64,000 nt of DNA from an uncultured Desulfobacter sp. (GCF_963665355.1 NZ_OY762229.1:1426001-1490000), one strand, 5' to 3'; counted from the stretch's first letter, positions 34,087-43,890 are shown. The notes: generated by a model not told the origin, from the letters alone. Numbers and translations are program-made.

Positions 34087-35595
34087 ATGCTGCTGAAATG
34101 CAATCGAAAACTTAGAGTAAAAAGAAAACCCAATACGATTGTCGGGGATGCCTCCCGTGTGATTACAAGCCCCCATTTTCCCGGTAGTTCCAGGCGTAAA
34201 AATCTGATTGTAAAACGAATCTGTGGTCTGTCGAAAGAAGAGAGCAAAAAATTATTAAAAAGGATAATGAAGGATTTTTCATGGCGGCATGAGGATCTGA
34301 ACTTTATTTTTAACCGGCACTTTAACCTGATAGAGGGCTGTATTAGTAAAGAGATAGTGCTCAGTGATACCCAAAAATCATTGATCGGCGCATACTTTAC
34401 AAAAGAGTATGCCATTGAGTCCGCAGCCCTTTTCAATCCGTCCATCGTTCCTCACCCGATTCAAGACCACCTTGAAAAGGGCAGTCTGCGGTTTGTCATG
34501 AGTCTGCGGGCAACCGGGGAAGGTCATATTTCCTCCATTGTTTTTAGAAGTGGTGTGCTCAACCGGTATAACACCTTTCGGTTTGACCCGGTCAGTGAAT
34601 TTGTCGAAACCCCGGTTCTAAAGGTAAATCCTTCCTACAAGCGTAAGATTTTTCAACATAAGCTCAAGGAAATGAATGCGGATAACGATATCTGCTCCTA
34701 TATTCTCAATGAACTGCCCGAAGTATTCAGAAAGCAACAATTAATCACACAAATGAACACCCTGCGAAACCACCCCCATTTTTCAAAGAGTAAGCAGGAC
34801 AGGGCATTTGAGATCATCCACTGGCTTTCCGATTCAAATTATGAGGTCGCATTTCATTCAGACCATCGCATATCCGAGAGAGTTATTTTTCCTGTTTCCA
34901 AAAATGAGAGCCGTGGGATAGAAGATGCAAGATTTGTTCAGTTCTTTGATGATAACGGGAACTCAACCTACTATGCGACCTATACGGCTTATAACGGGTT
35001 TGCCATCCTCCCCCAATTGATCGAGACCAAAGACTTTATCAGTTTTAAAATAACCATGTTGAACGGAAAGGCTGCCCAGAATAAAGGATTGGCCTTATTC
35101 CCCAAAAAAATTAACGGCCAGTTTACCATGCTGTCACGGCAGGATGGCGAAAATAACCATATCATGTTTTCAAAGCATCTGCACTTCTGGGGGACCTCTA
35201 AAGTTATCCAGACACCCGAATATCCCTGGGAATTTATTCAGATCGGCAATTGCGGCTCCCCCATAGAGACAAGCGAGGGCTGGATTGTTCTAACCCATGG
35301 CGTGGGCCCCATGCGGCAGTATTGTATCGGGGCGATGCTTCTTGATCTTGAAAACCCATGCAAGGTTATTGCCAGGCTTGAACAACCGCTTTTAACCCCC
35401 ACGGAAAAAGAGCGGGAAGGGTATGTCCCGAACGTTGTCTATTCATGCGGTTCGATCCTCCATTCCAATGAACTTGTCATTCCCTATGCCATGTCGGACA
35501 TAAATTCGGGTATTGCCACCATCAAGGTTAAAACATTGATTCAGCATATGCGTAAAACAATTTACGGCAATAAATTCAGAGGACATAAACGATGA
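34087..35595 (+). CDS. GH130-family beta-mannoside phosphorylase-like protein B, copy 2
   Basis: 502 residues, full length and very like the left-arm copy at 20101-21582. All core blocks are kept: RRHEDLNFIFNRHFNL in the extra N-terminal part, FNPSIVPHPIQ, RATGEGHISSIVFRSG, ESRGIEDARFVQF, YATYTAYNGF, GNCGSPIETSEGWIVLTHGV and YVPNVVYSCGSILHSNELV. It is the only glycan gene of this arm shared with the other arm that survived intact. ATG at 34087, with AGAGG some ten bases before. Its stop overlaps the next start (ATGA). Confidence 0.88.
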   Translation: MLLKCNRKLRVKRKPNTIVGDASRVITSPHFPGSSRRKNLIVKRICGLSKEESKKLLKRIMKDFSWRHEDLNFIFNRHFNLIEGCISKEIVLSDTQKSLIGAYFTKEYAIESAALFNPSIVPHPIQDHLEKGSLRFVMSLRATGEGHISSIVFRSGVLNRYNTFRFDPVSEFVETPVLKVNPSYKRKIFQHKLKEMNADNDICSYILNELPEVFRKQQLITQMNTLRNHPHFSKSKQDRAFEIIHWLSDSNYEVAFHSDHRISERVIFPVSKNESRGIEDARFVQFFDDNGNSTYYATYTAYNGFAILPQLIETKDFISFKITMLNGKAAQNKGLALFPKKINGQFTMLSRQDGENNHIMFSKHLHFWGTSKVIQTPEYPWEFIQIGNCGSPIETSEGWIVLTHGVGPMRQYCIGAMLLDLENPCKVIARLEQPLLTPTEKEREGYVPNVVYSCGSILHSNELVIPYAMSDINSGIATIKVKTLIQHMRKTIYGNKFRGHKR

Positions 35596-36608
35596 ACAAC
35601 ACAGAGGGCAGGTACCAGCACTATTTCCTGGTCAGGGAAATGCTGGGGGTCAAAAATGTATTGGCTGCCATGGCGCCTGTAGAAATTTTTGATTTTTCAG
35701 CACAGATCAAACACAAGAAGGTATTGTTAACCGGTGAAGGATCATCCAGGATATTCCCGGCCAAGAAAGTAATTTATGACGCCCGGCAGCACAACTATAA
35801 AGAGAACATCATAACAGAAGGCGCCAGCCAGGCCCTTGAGTATGATCTTGACGGCCATACGGTTTTTATCGCTTCCAATTCAGGCAGAACTAAAGAATGT
35901 GTATATCTGCTTGAGGCCTTAAAAAAGAAAAACCATGACAATATTATGGCCGTGGTGGCCCATAAAGATTCGGTAATTATGAATGGGGCAGATCATACCT
36001 ACCTTTTGAAAAGCGGTCATGAGAAGGCTGTGGCGGCCACAAAAACAGTGATAGAGCAAGCGTTGTTCTACGATATTCTGTTTCGAAAATCCAATGGTAA
36101 AGATTGTCCGGATTTGAATAAGACCGGAGAGCTCTTCGATTTGGTATTGCAAAAGAAGATTCCTGACACCATGGTCAATCAATTGGCTGCTTCCGATATG
36201 ATCTATTTCTCAGGCAGAAATAATGGTGTTTCAGAAGAACTGGCTCTGAAAACCAATGAAATTACAGGAAAAAAATCAGATTATCTGGAAGGCACCTATG
36301 CCGTTCACGGGGTTGAAGAGGCCATGTCAAAAAATGAGGTGATGATCATTATCGATCCTTTCCTGGAGGAAGAAACCAAAATACAGAGGATGCTGGTAGA
36401 GACAATTGGTGTGATCGTCATTGCCATAGCCTCAAGAACAACATCTTTTCCCACCTTGCAGATACCGGATTCAGGTGAATTTACCCCCTACCTACAAATG
36501 GCCATGGGGTGGAATTTATTAATTGAAACAGCTCTGGCACTCAAGATGGATCTGGATCATCCCAAAAGGGCAAGGAAGATCGGCAATGAATATGAACAAC
36601 CGGTTTGA
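35592..36608 (+). CDS. SIS-domain sugar isomerase/aminotransferase-like protein
   Basis: 338 residues with two SIS folds, like the isomerase half of GlmS and the AgaS/FrlB group. Visible: KVLLTGEGSSRIFPAKKVIY, TVFIASNSGRTKECVYLLEA (phosphosugar-binding Ser cluster), KAVAATKTVIEQALFYDILF and MIYFSGRNNGVSEELALKTN. No glutaminase domain, so it may isomerise, deaminate or sense a phosphosugar. Starts in an ATGA overlap with the GH130 gene and overlaps the next gene by 23 bp. Context: synthesis or recycling of an amino-sugar glycan. Confidence 0.8.
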   Translation: MNNTEGRYQHYFLVREMLGVKNVLAAMAPVEIFDFSAQIKHKKVLLTGEGSSRIFPAKKVIYDARQHNYKENIITEGASQALEYDLDGHTVFIASNSGRTKECVYLLEALKKKNHDNIMAVVAHKDSVIMNGADHTYLLKSGHEKAVAATKTVIEQALFYDILFRKSNGKDCPDLNKTGELFDLVLQKKIPDTMVNQLAASDMIYFSGRNNGVSEELALKTNEITGKKSDYLEGTYAVHGVEEAMSKNEVMIIIDPFLEEETKIQRMLVETIGVIVIAIASRTTSFPTLQIPDSGEFTPYLQMAMGWNLLIETALALKMDLDHPKRARKIGNEYEQPV

Positions 36609-37230
36609 TTTTAAAAAAATAGCCGTCATTGTCGCCCACCCCGATGATGAAACATTATGGTGCGGGGGGATGATGTTGATGAATCCCCAGTGCAGCTGGA
36701 TCATCATCTGCCTCTGCAGGAGAAATGATACGGATCGGGTACCCAAGTTTTTTGATGCCTTAATCCGTTACGGCGCAACCGGGGCCATGGGAAATCTTGA
36801 CGACGGCCCTGAACAAAAATCACTCCCCCAAAGCCAGGTGGAAACCGCCGTTCGGTTCCTATTACCCCCGGTTCATTATGATCTGATCATCACCCACAGC
36901 CCGGCCGGTGAATACACTCGACACAAAAGGCATGAGGAGACCGGCCGGGCCGTGTCAAATCTGTGGGAGCAAAAAAAGATAAATTCAGATGAATTATGGT
37001 TCTTTGCCTATGAAGATTGTAACAAAACAGCTTACCCCCGGACGATTCAACATGCCCACAGGATCGTTGAACTTCCAGAGTCGGTCCGCCTTAAAAAATA
37101 TAAGATAATCACCCAAATCTATGGATTTTCAAAAGAAAGTTTTGAAGCAATGACAACACCGGAAAAAGAGGCTTTCTGGTGTTTTAAAAAAGGAGAAAAA
37201 ATTCAACATGAAAATATTGGTTTTATATGA
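36586..37230 (+). CDS. PIG-L family deacetylase
   Basis: 214 residues. Zinc-dependent LmbE/PIG-L fold that removes acyl groups from N-acetylglucosamine-type substrates. The family motif AHPDDETLWCGG has the metal ligands (H, D), and the later THSPAGEYTRHKRHEETGRA holds the third His and the catalytic region. I choose the ATG at 36586 because the homologous part begins FDFKKIAVIVAHPDDE. It overlaps both neighbours, so the unit from 34.1 to 39.5 kb is translationally tight. The substrate is probably made by the adjacent transferase. Confidence 0.85.
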   Translation: MNMNNRFDFKKIAVIVAHPDDETLWCGGMMLMNPQCSWIIICLCRRNDTDRVPKFFDALIRYGATGAMGNLDDGPEQKSLPQSQVETAVRFLLPPVHYDLIITHSPAGEYTRHKRHEETGRAVSNLWEQKKINSDELWFFAYEDCNKTAYPRTIQHAHRIVELPESVRLKKYKIITQIYGFSKESFEAMTTPEKEAFWCFKKGEKIQHENIGFI

Positions 37231-38350
37231 CTATCCGGCCTCCCCCGGCGGGTTAGCCACACAGGGGGAATTGTTATACAGGGGCTTAAAGGAGATGGGG
37301 GTGGATGCCTATCCTGTAAATTTTGAATCGGCCCAGGAAAAAGAGTGGTACTACAGGTGGTTTAATCCGGATGTGGTTCTCGGGGTGGGGTATTGGGGCC
37401 ATACACCGGATTTGATTCTTCACCCCCAGCAGCACGGCGCCCTGCCTGTTCCCTGGCTGGTTGCAGACGGCTATATTTCAAATTATCGTGAAATATTAAA
37501 CCGTCTCCCGCTCATTTTAGTGACATCAACCTGGGTGAAAGAGGTGTATATCCGGGATGGTATCAACCCGGATATTATTGAGGTGCTGCCCGTGGGCTGT
37601 GATACAGATGCGTTTTACCCCATGGATAGGACAGATCCTAAAGTTGTGGCAGTACGGCAATCATTGGGGGTTGGTCCGGATGATATGATGGTTTTAACCG
37701 TTGGCGGGGATGCGGCCTCCAAAGGGGCCCAGGAAGTGATGCAGGCCCTGGCCATCAATAATTCAAAAGCCCCGCCCTGGAAATATGTCTGCAAGGTCTG
37801 GCCCCAGGAGAGGACCGACATACAGAATGACATGGATCATAAACTGGCCAATCAGCTTGGGATTAGCCAGAATATCATCAATACGATGAATCGATTATCC
37901 AGAAATTTCATGCCGTACTTAATAAATGCCTGTGATATTTATGCAGCACCCTCACGGTTGGAAGGCTTTGGTATGCCCCAAGTTGAGGCAGGAGCCTGTG
38001 AAAAACCGGTCATTGGCATCAAGGCCATGGGAATGCTGGACACCCTGGTCCACGGGGAAACTGCTCTTTTGGCCGACGTGGCCCAGGAGATTCTCTTAAA
38101 AGAAACCATGGTGTTCGCTGAAACTGCTTCAAAGGAGAGACAGAAGATCGTTTTTCCAACTCCCCGCACGGTTGATTATCGGGCCAGTGTCCATGATATT
38201 GCCAGCTATTTGATGGAGTTAATGGAAAGTTTCGACCTGCGCCAAAAACTGGGTGAAGCTGCCAGAAAACGAGTTGTTGAACAATTTGATTACAAGATCG
38301 TTGCCAAGCGATTTGTAAAGATTCTTTCTACCCGGCTGGGAGTCTCATAA
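37208..38350 (+). CDS. GT4 family glycosyltransferase
   Basis: 380 residues, cytosolic GT-B fold. N-terminal ILVLYDYPASPGGLATQGEL is the acceptor-side loop; VLTVGGDAASKGAQEVMQAL begins the donor domain; DIYAAPSRLEGFGMPQVEAG with CEKPVIGIKAMGMLDTLVHG is the E-x7-E-like donor site. Not closely similar to the other two transferases of the island. No membrane anchor. With PIG-L and SIS proteins, a glucosamine-containing small molecule such as a thiol or osmolyte is possible, but a cysteine ligase is missing here. Confidence 0.88.
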   Translation: MKILVLYDYPASPGGLATQGELLYRGLKEMGVDAYPVNFESAQEKEWYYRWFNPDVVLGVGYWGHTPDLILHPQQHGALPVPWLVADGYISNYREILNRLPLILVTSTWVKEVYIRDGINPDIIEVLPVGCDTDAFYPMDRTDPKVVAVRQSLGVGPDDMMVLTVGGDAASKGAQEVMQALAINNSKAPPWKYVCKVWPQERTDIQNDMDHKLANQLGISQNIINTMNRLSRNFMPYLINACDIYAAPSRLEGFGMPQVEAGACEKPVIGIKAMGMLDTLVHGETALLADVAQEILLKETMVFAETASKERQKIVFPTPRTVDYRASVHDIASYLMELMESFDLRQKLGEAARKRVVEQFDYKIVAKRFVKILSTRLGVS

Positions 38351-39537
38351 TGGAAGAACCAATGGCCTCTTTGATAGGAAAAGCAAAACAGGCAGCATTA
38401 GACGTGTTGCTGCATAATAGTCAGGGGCCCTTTTTTAATCTTCCCAGGACGGCCGGCTGGGGATATCCCGAAGCCTATACACGGGATCTGATGATTGCAA
38501 GTCTTGGCATTCTGGTCACGGGGAATAAAACATTGATCAATTCCCTGCGACATGTGTTCCAGGTACTATCAACCCATCAGACACCCCTTGGTCATATCCC
38601 TTCCATTGTTCATGATCCTAATGAGTGCGGTGCAAGTGATACCACCCCCTTATTTCTCATGGCCCTGCAGATATTCCGCGATGTTACCGGCGACGCAGTT
38701 TTTTTAGAGGAAGCCGCTGCCAAGGCCCGGACCTGGATGTTGTACCAGTCTCCAACCAGCCAGAGTTTGGTGGCTCAAATGCCAACCAGTGACTGGCGGG
38801 ATGAGCAGTGGGTGTTGGGATATGGTTTGTTTGTGAACACCATCGTATATTCCTACTTGAAATTATTCGGCCTGGATGACCAGGCCGGTGTATTAAAACA
38901 AAGAATGACTGCCCGTCTTTCCATCAAAGACGATAACGGAAAGCACGGCAAAAAAAGCGGGTTGGGAATAAAATTCAAACCCTATTTTGCACTCTGGTCT
39001 TATAAAATGTACAATAGTGAACGGTTTGATCTTCTGGGAAACAGCCTGGCCATTCTGTCGGGGATTGCATCACCGTCAAAAGCGTTACAGATGATTTCCT
39101 GGACAGAAGATGCGTGTCAAAAGCTAAAAAGCAATGGAGAGCTGGCAGTTGATCTGCCCCCTAATTTTTTTCCGTATATTCATCCGGGAGACGATGACTG
39201 GCGGCCTCGATATTCAAAATTCAACCTTCCCGGGGACTATCACAACGGCGGTATATGGCCTTTTGTCTGCGGATTTTATATTGCCGCTCTAACAGCAGCA
39301 GGCCGACACAGACTGGCCGAAAAAAAATTTGAATCCCTGACCCGATTGATTCAACCTGCCCGAAGGGCAAAAGTGGATTTCGGGTTCAATGAATGGGTTA
39401 AAGCACAGGATGGCAAACCCAAGGGCCAGGATTGGCAGACCTGGTCCGCGGCCATGTACTTATACGCCGCTGAATGCATTAAACGGCAACAGACCCCATT
39501 TTTTGATACCATAAGAGCGAAAGCAGACAGGAGATAA
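38350..39537 (+). CDS. Six-hairpin glycosidase, GH100-like (neutral invertase type)
   Basis: 395 residues. Alpha/alpha-toroid hydrolase with motifs of the neutral/alkaline invertase family: YTRDLMIASLG, PTSDWRDEQW, KPYFALWSYKMY, GDYHNGGIWPFVCGFY and GQDWQTWSAAMYLYAAE. The two acidic residues in SDWRDEQ and in the C-terminal region are the likely catalytic pair. No signal peptide, so intracellular. It begins on the last base of the preceding gene's stop (TAATG). Substrate could be sucrose, a sucrose-like or a mannosyl disaccharide. Confidence 0.75.
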   Translation: MEEPMASLIGKAKQAALDVLLHNSQGPFFNLPRTAGWGYPEAYTRDLMIASLGILVTGNKTLINSLRHVFQVLSTHQTPLGHIPSIVHDPNECGASDTTPLFLMALQIFRDVTGDAVFLEEAAAKARTWMLYQSPTSQSLVAQMPTSDWRDEQWVLGYGLFVNTIVYSYLKLFGLDDQAGVLKQRMTARLSIKDDNGKHGKKSGLGIKFKPYFALWSYKMYNSERFDLLGNSLAILSGIASPSKALQMISWTEDACQKLKSNGELAVDLPPNFFPYIHPGDDDWRPRYSKFNLPGDYHNGGIWPFVCGFYIAALTAAGRHRLAEKKFESLTRLIQPARRAKVDFGFNEWVKAQDGKPKGQDWQTWSAAMYLYAAECIKRQQTPFFDTIRAKADRR

Positions 39538-39589
39538 GAATTGATCATTGAGACGGCACTTAACCACCCGAAGAGACCTTGGCTGATAT

Positions 39590-39795
39590 CTGTTAAAACC
39601 ATGGTGATTTCCACGTTTTGAACAATATCAACCTTGATGTGACAAAGGGAGAGCGCATCGTTGTATGCGGCCCCTCGGGATCGGGTAAATCCACTTTAAT
39701 CCGGTGCATCAACCGCCTTGAAGAACATCAGAAGGGGCAGATTATTGTCGATGGCATTGAACTGACCAAAGATTTAAAAATGCAACATGAGCCAA
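39590..39795 (+). pseudogene. Amino-acid ABC transporter ATPase, N-terminal fragment
   Basis: VLNNINLDVTKGERIVVCG followed by PSGSGKSTLIRCINRLEEHQ and IIVDGIELT is the start of a GlnQ/HisP-type ATPase with an intact Walker A. The rest of the gene is absent. The break falls just before an orphan dyad. Confidence 0.85.
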
Positions 39796-39827
39796 AATCA
39801 TATGCACTCAAACGGTCATATGTGACC
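39796..39827. promoter_or_regulatory. 32-bp dyad operator (UAS) copy 7, orphan
   Basis: AATCATAT, 16 bases, ATGTGACC. Very like the 26996 copy, but no GG-N10-G[CA] element lies about 100 bp away on either side and no gene starts nearby. Together with the ZraP-like gene next to it, whose fragment also lies near the 26996 copy, it marks a rearranged duplicate of that junction. Confidence 0.6.
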
Positions 39828-39912
39828 TCTTTGGTGTGGCAGGACGAATCAGGGGCCGAACAAAAACGCCGCGCCAACAGGTGGCGGGCTGCAACGGTAT
39901 GGTCAATTCATC

Positions 39913-40410
39913 CTAATGATTATCGGCGGCCAGATTGATTTTTTTCATCCGGATGAGATGTTCGATCATCTTTTGCTCAAACTTCGCCTTGGCCTCGGAA
40001 ATACTCTTTTGAATACCTAGGGCCACAGCGGTATCCGGAGATTGTTTGACAAGCTCGGCTTTCAGGTAAAGCTCTTTTTCATAAATGGTCTGTCTGAGGG
40101 TCTCTGTGGCCTTTATAAACGCTTCCTGCTCATTATTCAGCTTTTTTACGGTAATATCGCTTAACTCTCTGTAATATCCCGGGTATTTGCTGGCCCCGCC
40201 GGACATCCCCGTTTCCCGAAAACCGTAACGCATCATCCCCTGTCCATATTGTATGATGTCATCGGGATTCTGGCCCTCGTTACTGAGGGAACCATATCCG
40301 TCCCGGTGAATGCCTGCGTTCTCATCCAGACCAAAGGCATTCAAAGGCGACATAAAGATTAAGCCGATAAATAGGGCCACAATTACTCTTTTAATACAAT
40401 GACATCTCAT
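39913..40410 (-). CDS. ZraP/Spy-like periplasmic protein
   Basis: 165 residues. Signal peptide (IKRVIVALFIGLIFMSPLNAFG), then a Gly/Tyr-rich stretch (YGQGMMRYGFRETGMSGGA) and a long helical part (LNNEQEAFIKATETLRQTIY ... EAKAKFEQKMIEHLIRMKK) of the type found in periplasmic metal- or stress-sensing chaperones. ATG at 40410 is preferred because the signal peptide starts there. It is last in the unit that begins with the radical SAM gene. Function is inferred from architecture; the zinc ligands of ZraP are not obvious. Confidence 0.75.
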   Translation of the reverse strand: MRCHCIKRVIVALFIGLIFMSPLNAFGLDENAGIHRDGYGSLSNEGQNPDDIIQYGQGMMRYGFRETGMSGGASKYPGYYRELSDITVKKLNNEQEAFIKATETLRQTIYEKELYLKAELVKQSPDTAVALGIQKSISEAKAKFEQKMIEHLIRMKKINLAADNH

Positions 40411-40483
40411 TTTAAATTTCCTTAAATTTGTCCATAAATATGGATCTTTAATGTGTTGAAAAAACCTGAACCGTTTGCTTTGC

Positions 40484-43177
40484 TTAATTTCCCAGGTGAA
40501 TGATGAGATTGATATCATGAGTGCCAGGATTTCTTTTAATCTCAAACCCCATCTTTTTACCCATCATGATCATGTTCCGGTTTTCTGCCAGCGCGATCCC
40601 GTGTACCGTTTTCAATCCCTGTTTTTCAGCAATGGCCAGGCATTTTTCCAGCAGGCCAAAGCCAATCCCTTTGCCTTGCCACTCATCCCCCACCACAACG
40701 GAAAACTCACCGGTTGTCCCGTCCGGTTCCCTTATAATCCTGGCAACCCCGAGCATACGCTCGGTTTGAGCCGTTTCTTCCTCCTCAACCAGGGCAACCA
40801 GGGCGATCTCCCGGTCATAGTCGATCTGGGTGAACCGGGCCAGCATCTGGGGCGGCAGCACCTTTAACATCCCGAAAAACCGGTAATAGATCGTTGTGGG
40901 GGTGAGTTTTTTGAATAATGCCGTAAACAGCGGGGCATCCTCAGGCTTGACCGGGCGGATAAAAATCTGTCGCCCGTCCGTACTGAGCATATGGGATTCA
41001 TCCTCTTCAGGGTAAGGGCCGATGACCAGATGAAAGGAAGAGGGCACCTGGGTCGGCGTGATCCGGATCCTTGCATCCACGGCCACGGGGCTGCCGTCTT
41101 TGATCAAGACAGGATTCATGTCCAGTTCGGCAATCTGCGGAAAATCGATTAAAAGCTGGGAGAGGCGGATGATCATCTCTTCAAGTTTTTCCATGTCTGC
41201 ACCCGGCTGGTTCCGGTATCCTTTTAAAAGGGTATAAACCTTGGTCTGCTGCATGAGGCGCAGGGCAAGAAGCCGGTTCATAGGGGGCAGCCCCAGGGCG
41301 CTGTCGTGTAATACCTCGGTAAAAATGCCGCCCATCCCAAACAGAATCACCGGGCCGAAACTGGGATCATGCCTGGCCCCCATTAAGATTTCAAAATCAG
41401 GGCTGGAGAAATAGGGCTGGAGGGATACCCCTTCAATTGCCGCATGGGGGGCATACTTGGCGGCCGACGACATGATGCCGTCATAGGCCCGGCTGATATC
41501 CTCTTTGCACCGCAGATCCAGACAGACACCGCCAGCATCGGTTTTATGGGTGATATCGGAGGAGAGCAGTTTCATGACCACCGGGAATCCGGTTTCCTCG
41601 GCTGCACGCAGGGCTTGGGCCTTTGTTCCGGCGATCTTTGTCCGGATCACGGGCAGGCCATAGGCGGTGAGCACTTCCATGGCATCGGTCTGGGGCATAA
41701 ACCCCTCTGTTGCCCCGGCCATCAGGCTTTCTGCTGTTTTTTCATCAAATGCCATGCGCCGGGTCATCCTGGGAGGAACTTCCAGAAGAATTTCAAGATT
41801 GGCCGTATATTCAGCCATATACAGAAAGGCGCGCACCGCCCGTTCAGGCGTATCATAGGTGGGGATTCCGGCTTCATTTAACACCGCAATGGCCTTTTCA
41901 ACGCTTTTCCCGCCCATCCAGCAGGCAAATACCGGATATTTGCGCCCCCCTGCGGCAGCGGCCAGCATCTCGGCCACCGGAAAAGGATCGGTAATGGCCT
42001 GGGGCGCCAATATCACCAGGACGCCGTCCAAATTTTCTGAATCAAAGCAGACCTTGAGGGCACGGGCGTACCGGTCGGCGGTGGCATCGCCCAGGATATC
42101 CACGGGATTGCCCCGGCTCCAGAAGGGCGGCAGGAAGGCGTCAAGGGCCTTCACGCTTTCAGGGGCAAGGGGTTCAGGTGTTTCACCGTATTGGGCCAGG
42201 GTGTCCGCCGCCATGACACCGGGTCCGCCGCCATTGGTGAGGATGGCCAGCCTGGGGCCTCGGGGGCGGGGCTGCTTGGCCATCAGTTCAGCGCAGTCAA
42301 ACAATTCCTCAATGGAGGCCACCCGGACGATGCCGGCGCGCTTGAAGGCCGCATCGTACACGGCGTCTTCTCCAGCCATGGCCCCCGTGTGAGAGGCGGC
42401 CGCCTTTGCACCGGCCGGGCTCCGGCCGGATTTGAGAACGATAATGGGTTTAACCCGTGACACCGCACGGGCGGCACTCATGAATTTGCGGACATGGGTC
42501 AGGTTTTCAATATACAATAAAATACTTTTTGCCGTGGGATCATTTCCAAGATAATCGATCATGTCTCCAAAATCGATGTCCAGCATGGACCCGATGCTGA
42601 CAAAATGGCTGAATCCCATGTGCTCCCCGGCCGCCATACCAAGAATGGCACCGCAGATGGCACCGCTCTGGGAGACAAAGGCCAGGTTCCCGGCAAGGGG
42701 CATATCAGAGGCAAACCCCGCGTTTAGAGACTTGGCCGGCCGGATCAACCCCATACAATTGGGACCCAGGATGCGCAGCCCGCCGCGATAGGCGATCTTT
42801 TGAATCCGGTCTTCGATCTGGCGGCCCGAAGCCCCAACCTCTCTTCCGCCTGCTGAAATAATAATCGCCCCGCATACTTTTTTTTCCACACACTCCGTCA
42901 CGACATCGATGGCCGTGTGAATGGGGGTGGCGATAATGGCAAGGTCCACCCCCGAATCCAGATCGCATACCGATGCCACACACTCATGTCCGTGCAAGCT
43001 CCTATACCTGGGGTTCACAGGCAGTATAGTGCCTGTGAACCCGCCTTGCATAAGGTTTTCCATGAGTGCGCGGCCGATGGTTCCTTTTTTTTCACTGGCA
43101 CCCACAACTGCGATGTGGCGGGGATTGAACATGTTTTCCAGATGATACTGTCCCATTTTTTTACCCTTGGAATCCAT
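40484..43177 (-). CDS. ADP-forming acyl-CoA synthetase fused to GNAT acetyltransferase
   Basis: 897 residues. Order: CoA-binding Rossmann domain (RHIAVVGASEKKGTIGRALM), two ligase-CoA domains with the phospho-His loop ASHTGAMAGEDAVYDAAFKR, an ATP-grasp domain (MKLLSSDITHKTDAGGVCLD, PFSSPDFEILMGARHDPSF-like stretch with LFGMGGIFTEVL), and a C-terminal GNAT (FSVVVGDEWQGKGIGFGLLE). Homologues include PatZ/Pka, in which the GNAT acetylates lysines of acetyl-CoA synthetase and the other domains sense acetyl-CoA. Unlike PatZ, the His is kept, so the synthetase part may be active, making ATP from acetyl-CoA. Its ATG overlaps the preceding stop (TAATG). Confidence 0.9.
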   Translation of the reverse strand: MDSKGKKMGQYHLENMFNPRHIAVVGASEKKGTIGRALMENLMQGGFTGTILPVNPRYRSLHGHECVASVCDLDSGVDLAIIATPIHTAIDVVTECVEKKVCGAIIISAGGREVGASGRQIEDRIQKIAYRGGLRILGPNCMGLIRPAKSLNAGFASDMPLAGNLAFVSQSGAICGAILGMAAGEHMGFSHFVSIGSMLDIDFGDMIDYLGNDPTAKSILLYIENLTHVRKFMSAARAVSRVKPIIVLKSGRSPAGAKAAASHTGAMAGEDAVYDAAFKRAGIVRVASIEELFDCAELMAKQPRPRGPRLAILTNGGGPGVMAADTLAQYGETPEPLAPESVKALDAFLPPFWSRGNPVDILGDATADRYARALKVCFDSENLDGVLVILAPQAITDPFPVAEMLAAAAGGRKYPVFACWMGGKSVEKAIAVLNEAGIPTYDTPERAVRAFLYMAEYTANLEILLEVPPRMTRRMAFDEKTAESLMAGATEGFMPQTDAMEVLTAYGLPVIRTKIAGTKAQALRAAEETGFPVVMKLLSSDITHKTDAGGVCLDLRCKEDISRAYDGIMSSAAKYAPHAAIEGVSLQPYFSSPDFEILMGARHDPSFGPVILFGMGGIFTEVLHDSALGLPPMNRLLALRLMQQTKVYTLLKGYRNQPGADMEKLEEMIIRLSQLLIDFPQIAELDMNPVLIKDGSPVAVDARIRITPTQVPSSFHLVIGPYPEEDESHMLSTDGRQIFIRPVKPEDAPLFTALFKKLTPTTIYYRFFGMLKVLPPQMLARFTQIDYDREIALVALVEEEETAQTERMLGVARIIREPDGTTGEFSVVVGDEWQGKGIGFGLLEKCLAIAEKQGLKTVHGIALAENRNMIMMGKKMGFEIKRNPGTHDINLIIHLGN

Positions 43178-43533
43178 TATTGATTTTCATTCATGACATC
43201 CCGGCCAAATTCCTTGACCGCATGGATCCATCCCTGTTTGAAAGACTGGTATTCTTCAAAATCCCAATCAGGGGCTTCGGTTTTATTTACTGCTGACCAG
43301 AGTTCTTTAAATCTGTATCTGAAATCATTCTTGAAATAGTCATATTGGTAGTCATCCTGCCGATTCATGTTTTCTTCTGCAGCATCAAAATCCGGCGCAT
43401 TGACCGCCACCCTGAGGGCATCATCATTTGCCAGGTTTTTGATCCAGTTTTCCCCTTCTTCTTTGCCAAATTCGATCCAGTCGTCTTTTCTGTCATTGGT
43501 CAACCGGTGCATTTTTTTCTTTGTTTTTTTCAT
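43177..43533 (-). CDS. Hypothetical acidic protein, 118 residues
   Basis: Rich in Asp, Glu, Trp, Phe and Tyr, no signal peptide and no membrane helix. The end (YQSFKQGWIHAVKEFG) and the middle (YDYFKNDFRYRFKELWSAV) suggest a small helical protein. Two ATGs follow GGAGG directly (43536 and 43533); the second has better spacing. Its stop overlaps the start of the acyl-CoA synthetase gene, so the two are probably made together. I do not recognise the family. Confidence 0.65.
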   Translation of the reverse strand: MKKTKKKMHRLTNDRKDDWIEFGKEEGENWIKNLANDDALRVAVNAPDFDAAEENMNRQDDYQYDYFKNDFRYRFKELWSAVNKTEAPDWDFEEYQSFKQGWIHAVKEFGRDVMNENQ

Positions 43534-43596
43534 CATGTCCTCCCATGGTTTTCCTGTCCGTGTCACACCATTGCCGCCGCGCAACAATGGATGAGT

Positions 43597-43890
43597 TCAC
43601 ATCATGGCTCTGAGTTCTTCCCCCCGGACGGTTTCCTGGATGGCGAGAAGTGCGGCCAGCTTATCCAGCAGCGCCCTTTTATCTGAAAGGATCTTGTGCA
43701 CCCTCAGATGAGCTTCTTCCATCATCAAAGAGACCGCTTCATCCATCCGGGCCGCAGTTTCTTCACTGTAATTTTTCTGGAAAGAATAGCCATGGGGCAG
43801 AAACACGGGGGTTCGGGAACAATAGCATGACCGGACTCATGAAAGGCCACAATCTCTTTTTCTCTGGCATTCATCACCCGGTTCTTTTTT
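43597..43890 (-). pseudogene. FtsH protease remnant
   Basis: Two pieces of the M41 protease domain. KNRVMNAREKEIVAFHESGH holds the zinc-binding HExGH, then about 100 residues are missing and, in another frame, NYSEETAARMDEAVSLMMEE followed by AHLRVHKILSDKRALLDKLA forms the C-terminal helices. The AAA+ part is gone. The remnant follows a tract of 18 C just after grpE. It shows that this unit once encoded a membrane protease as well as a nucleotide exchange factor. Confidence 0.85.
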
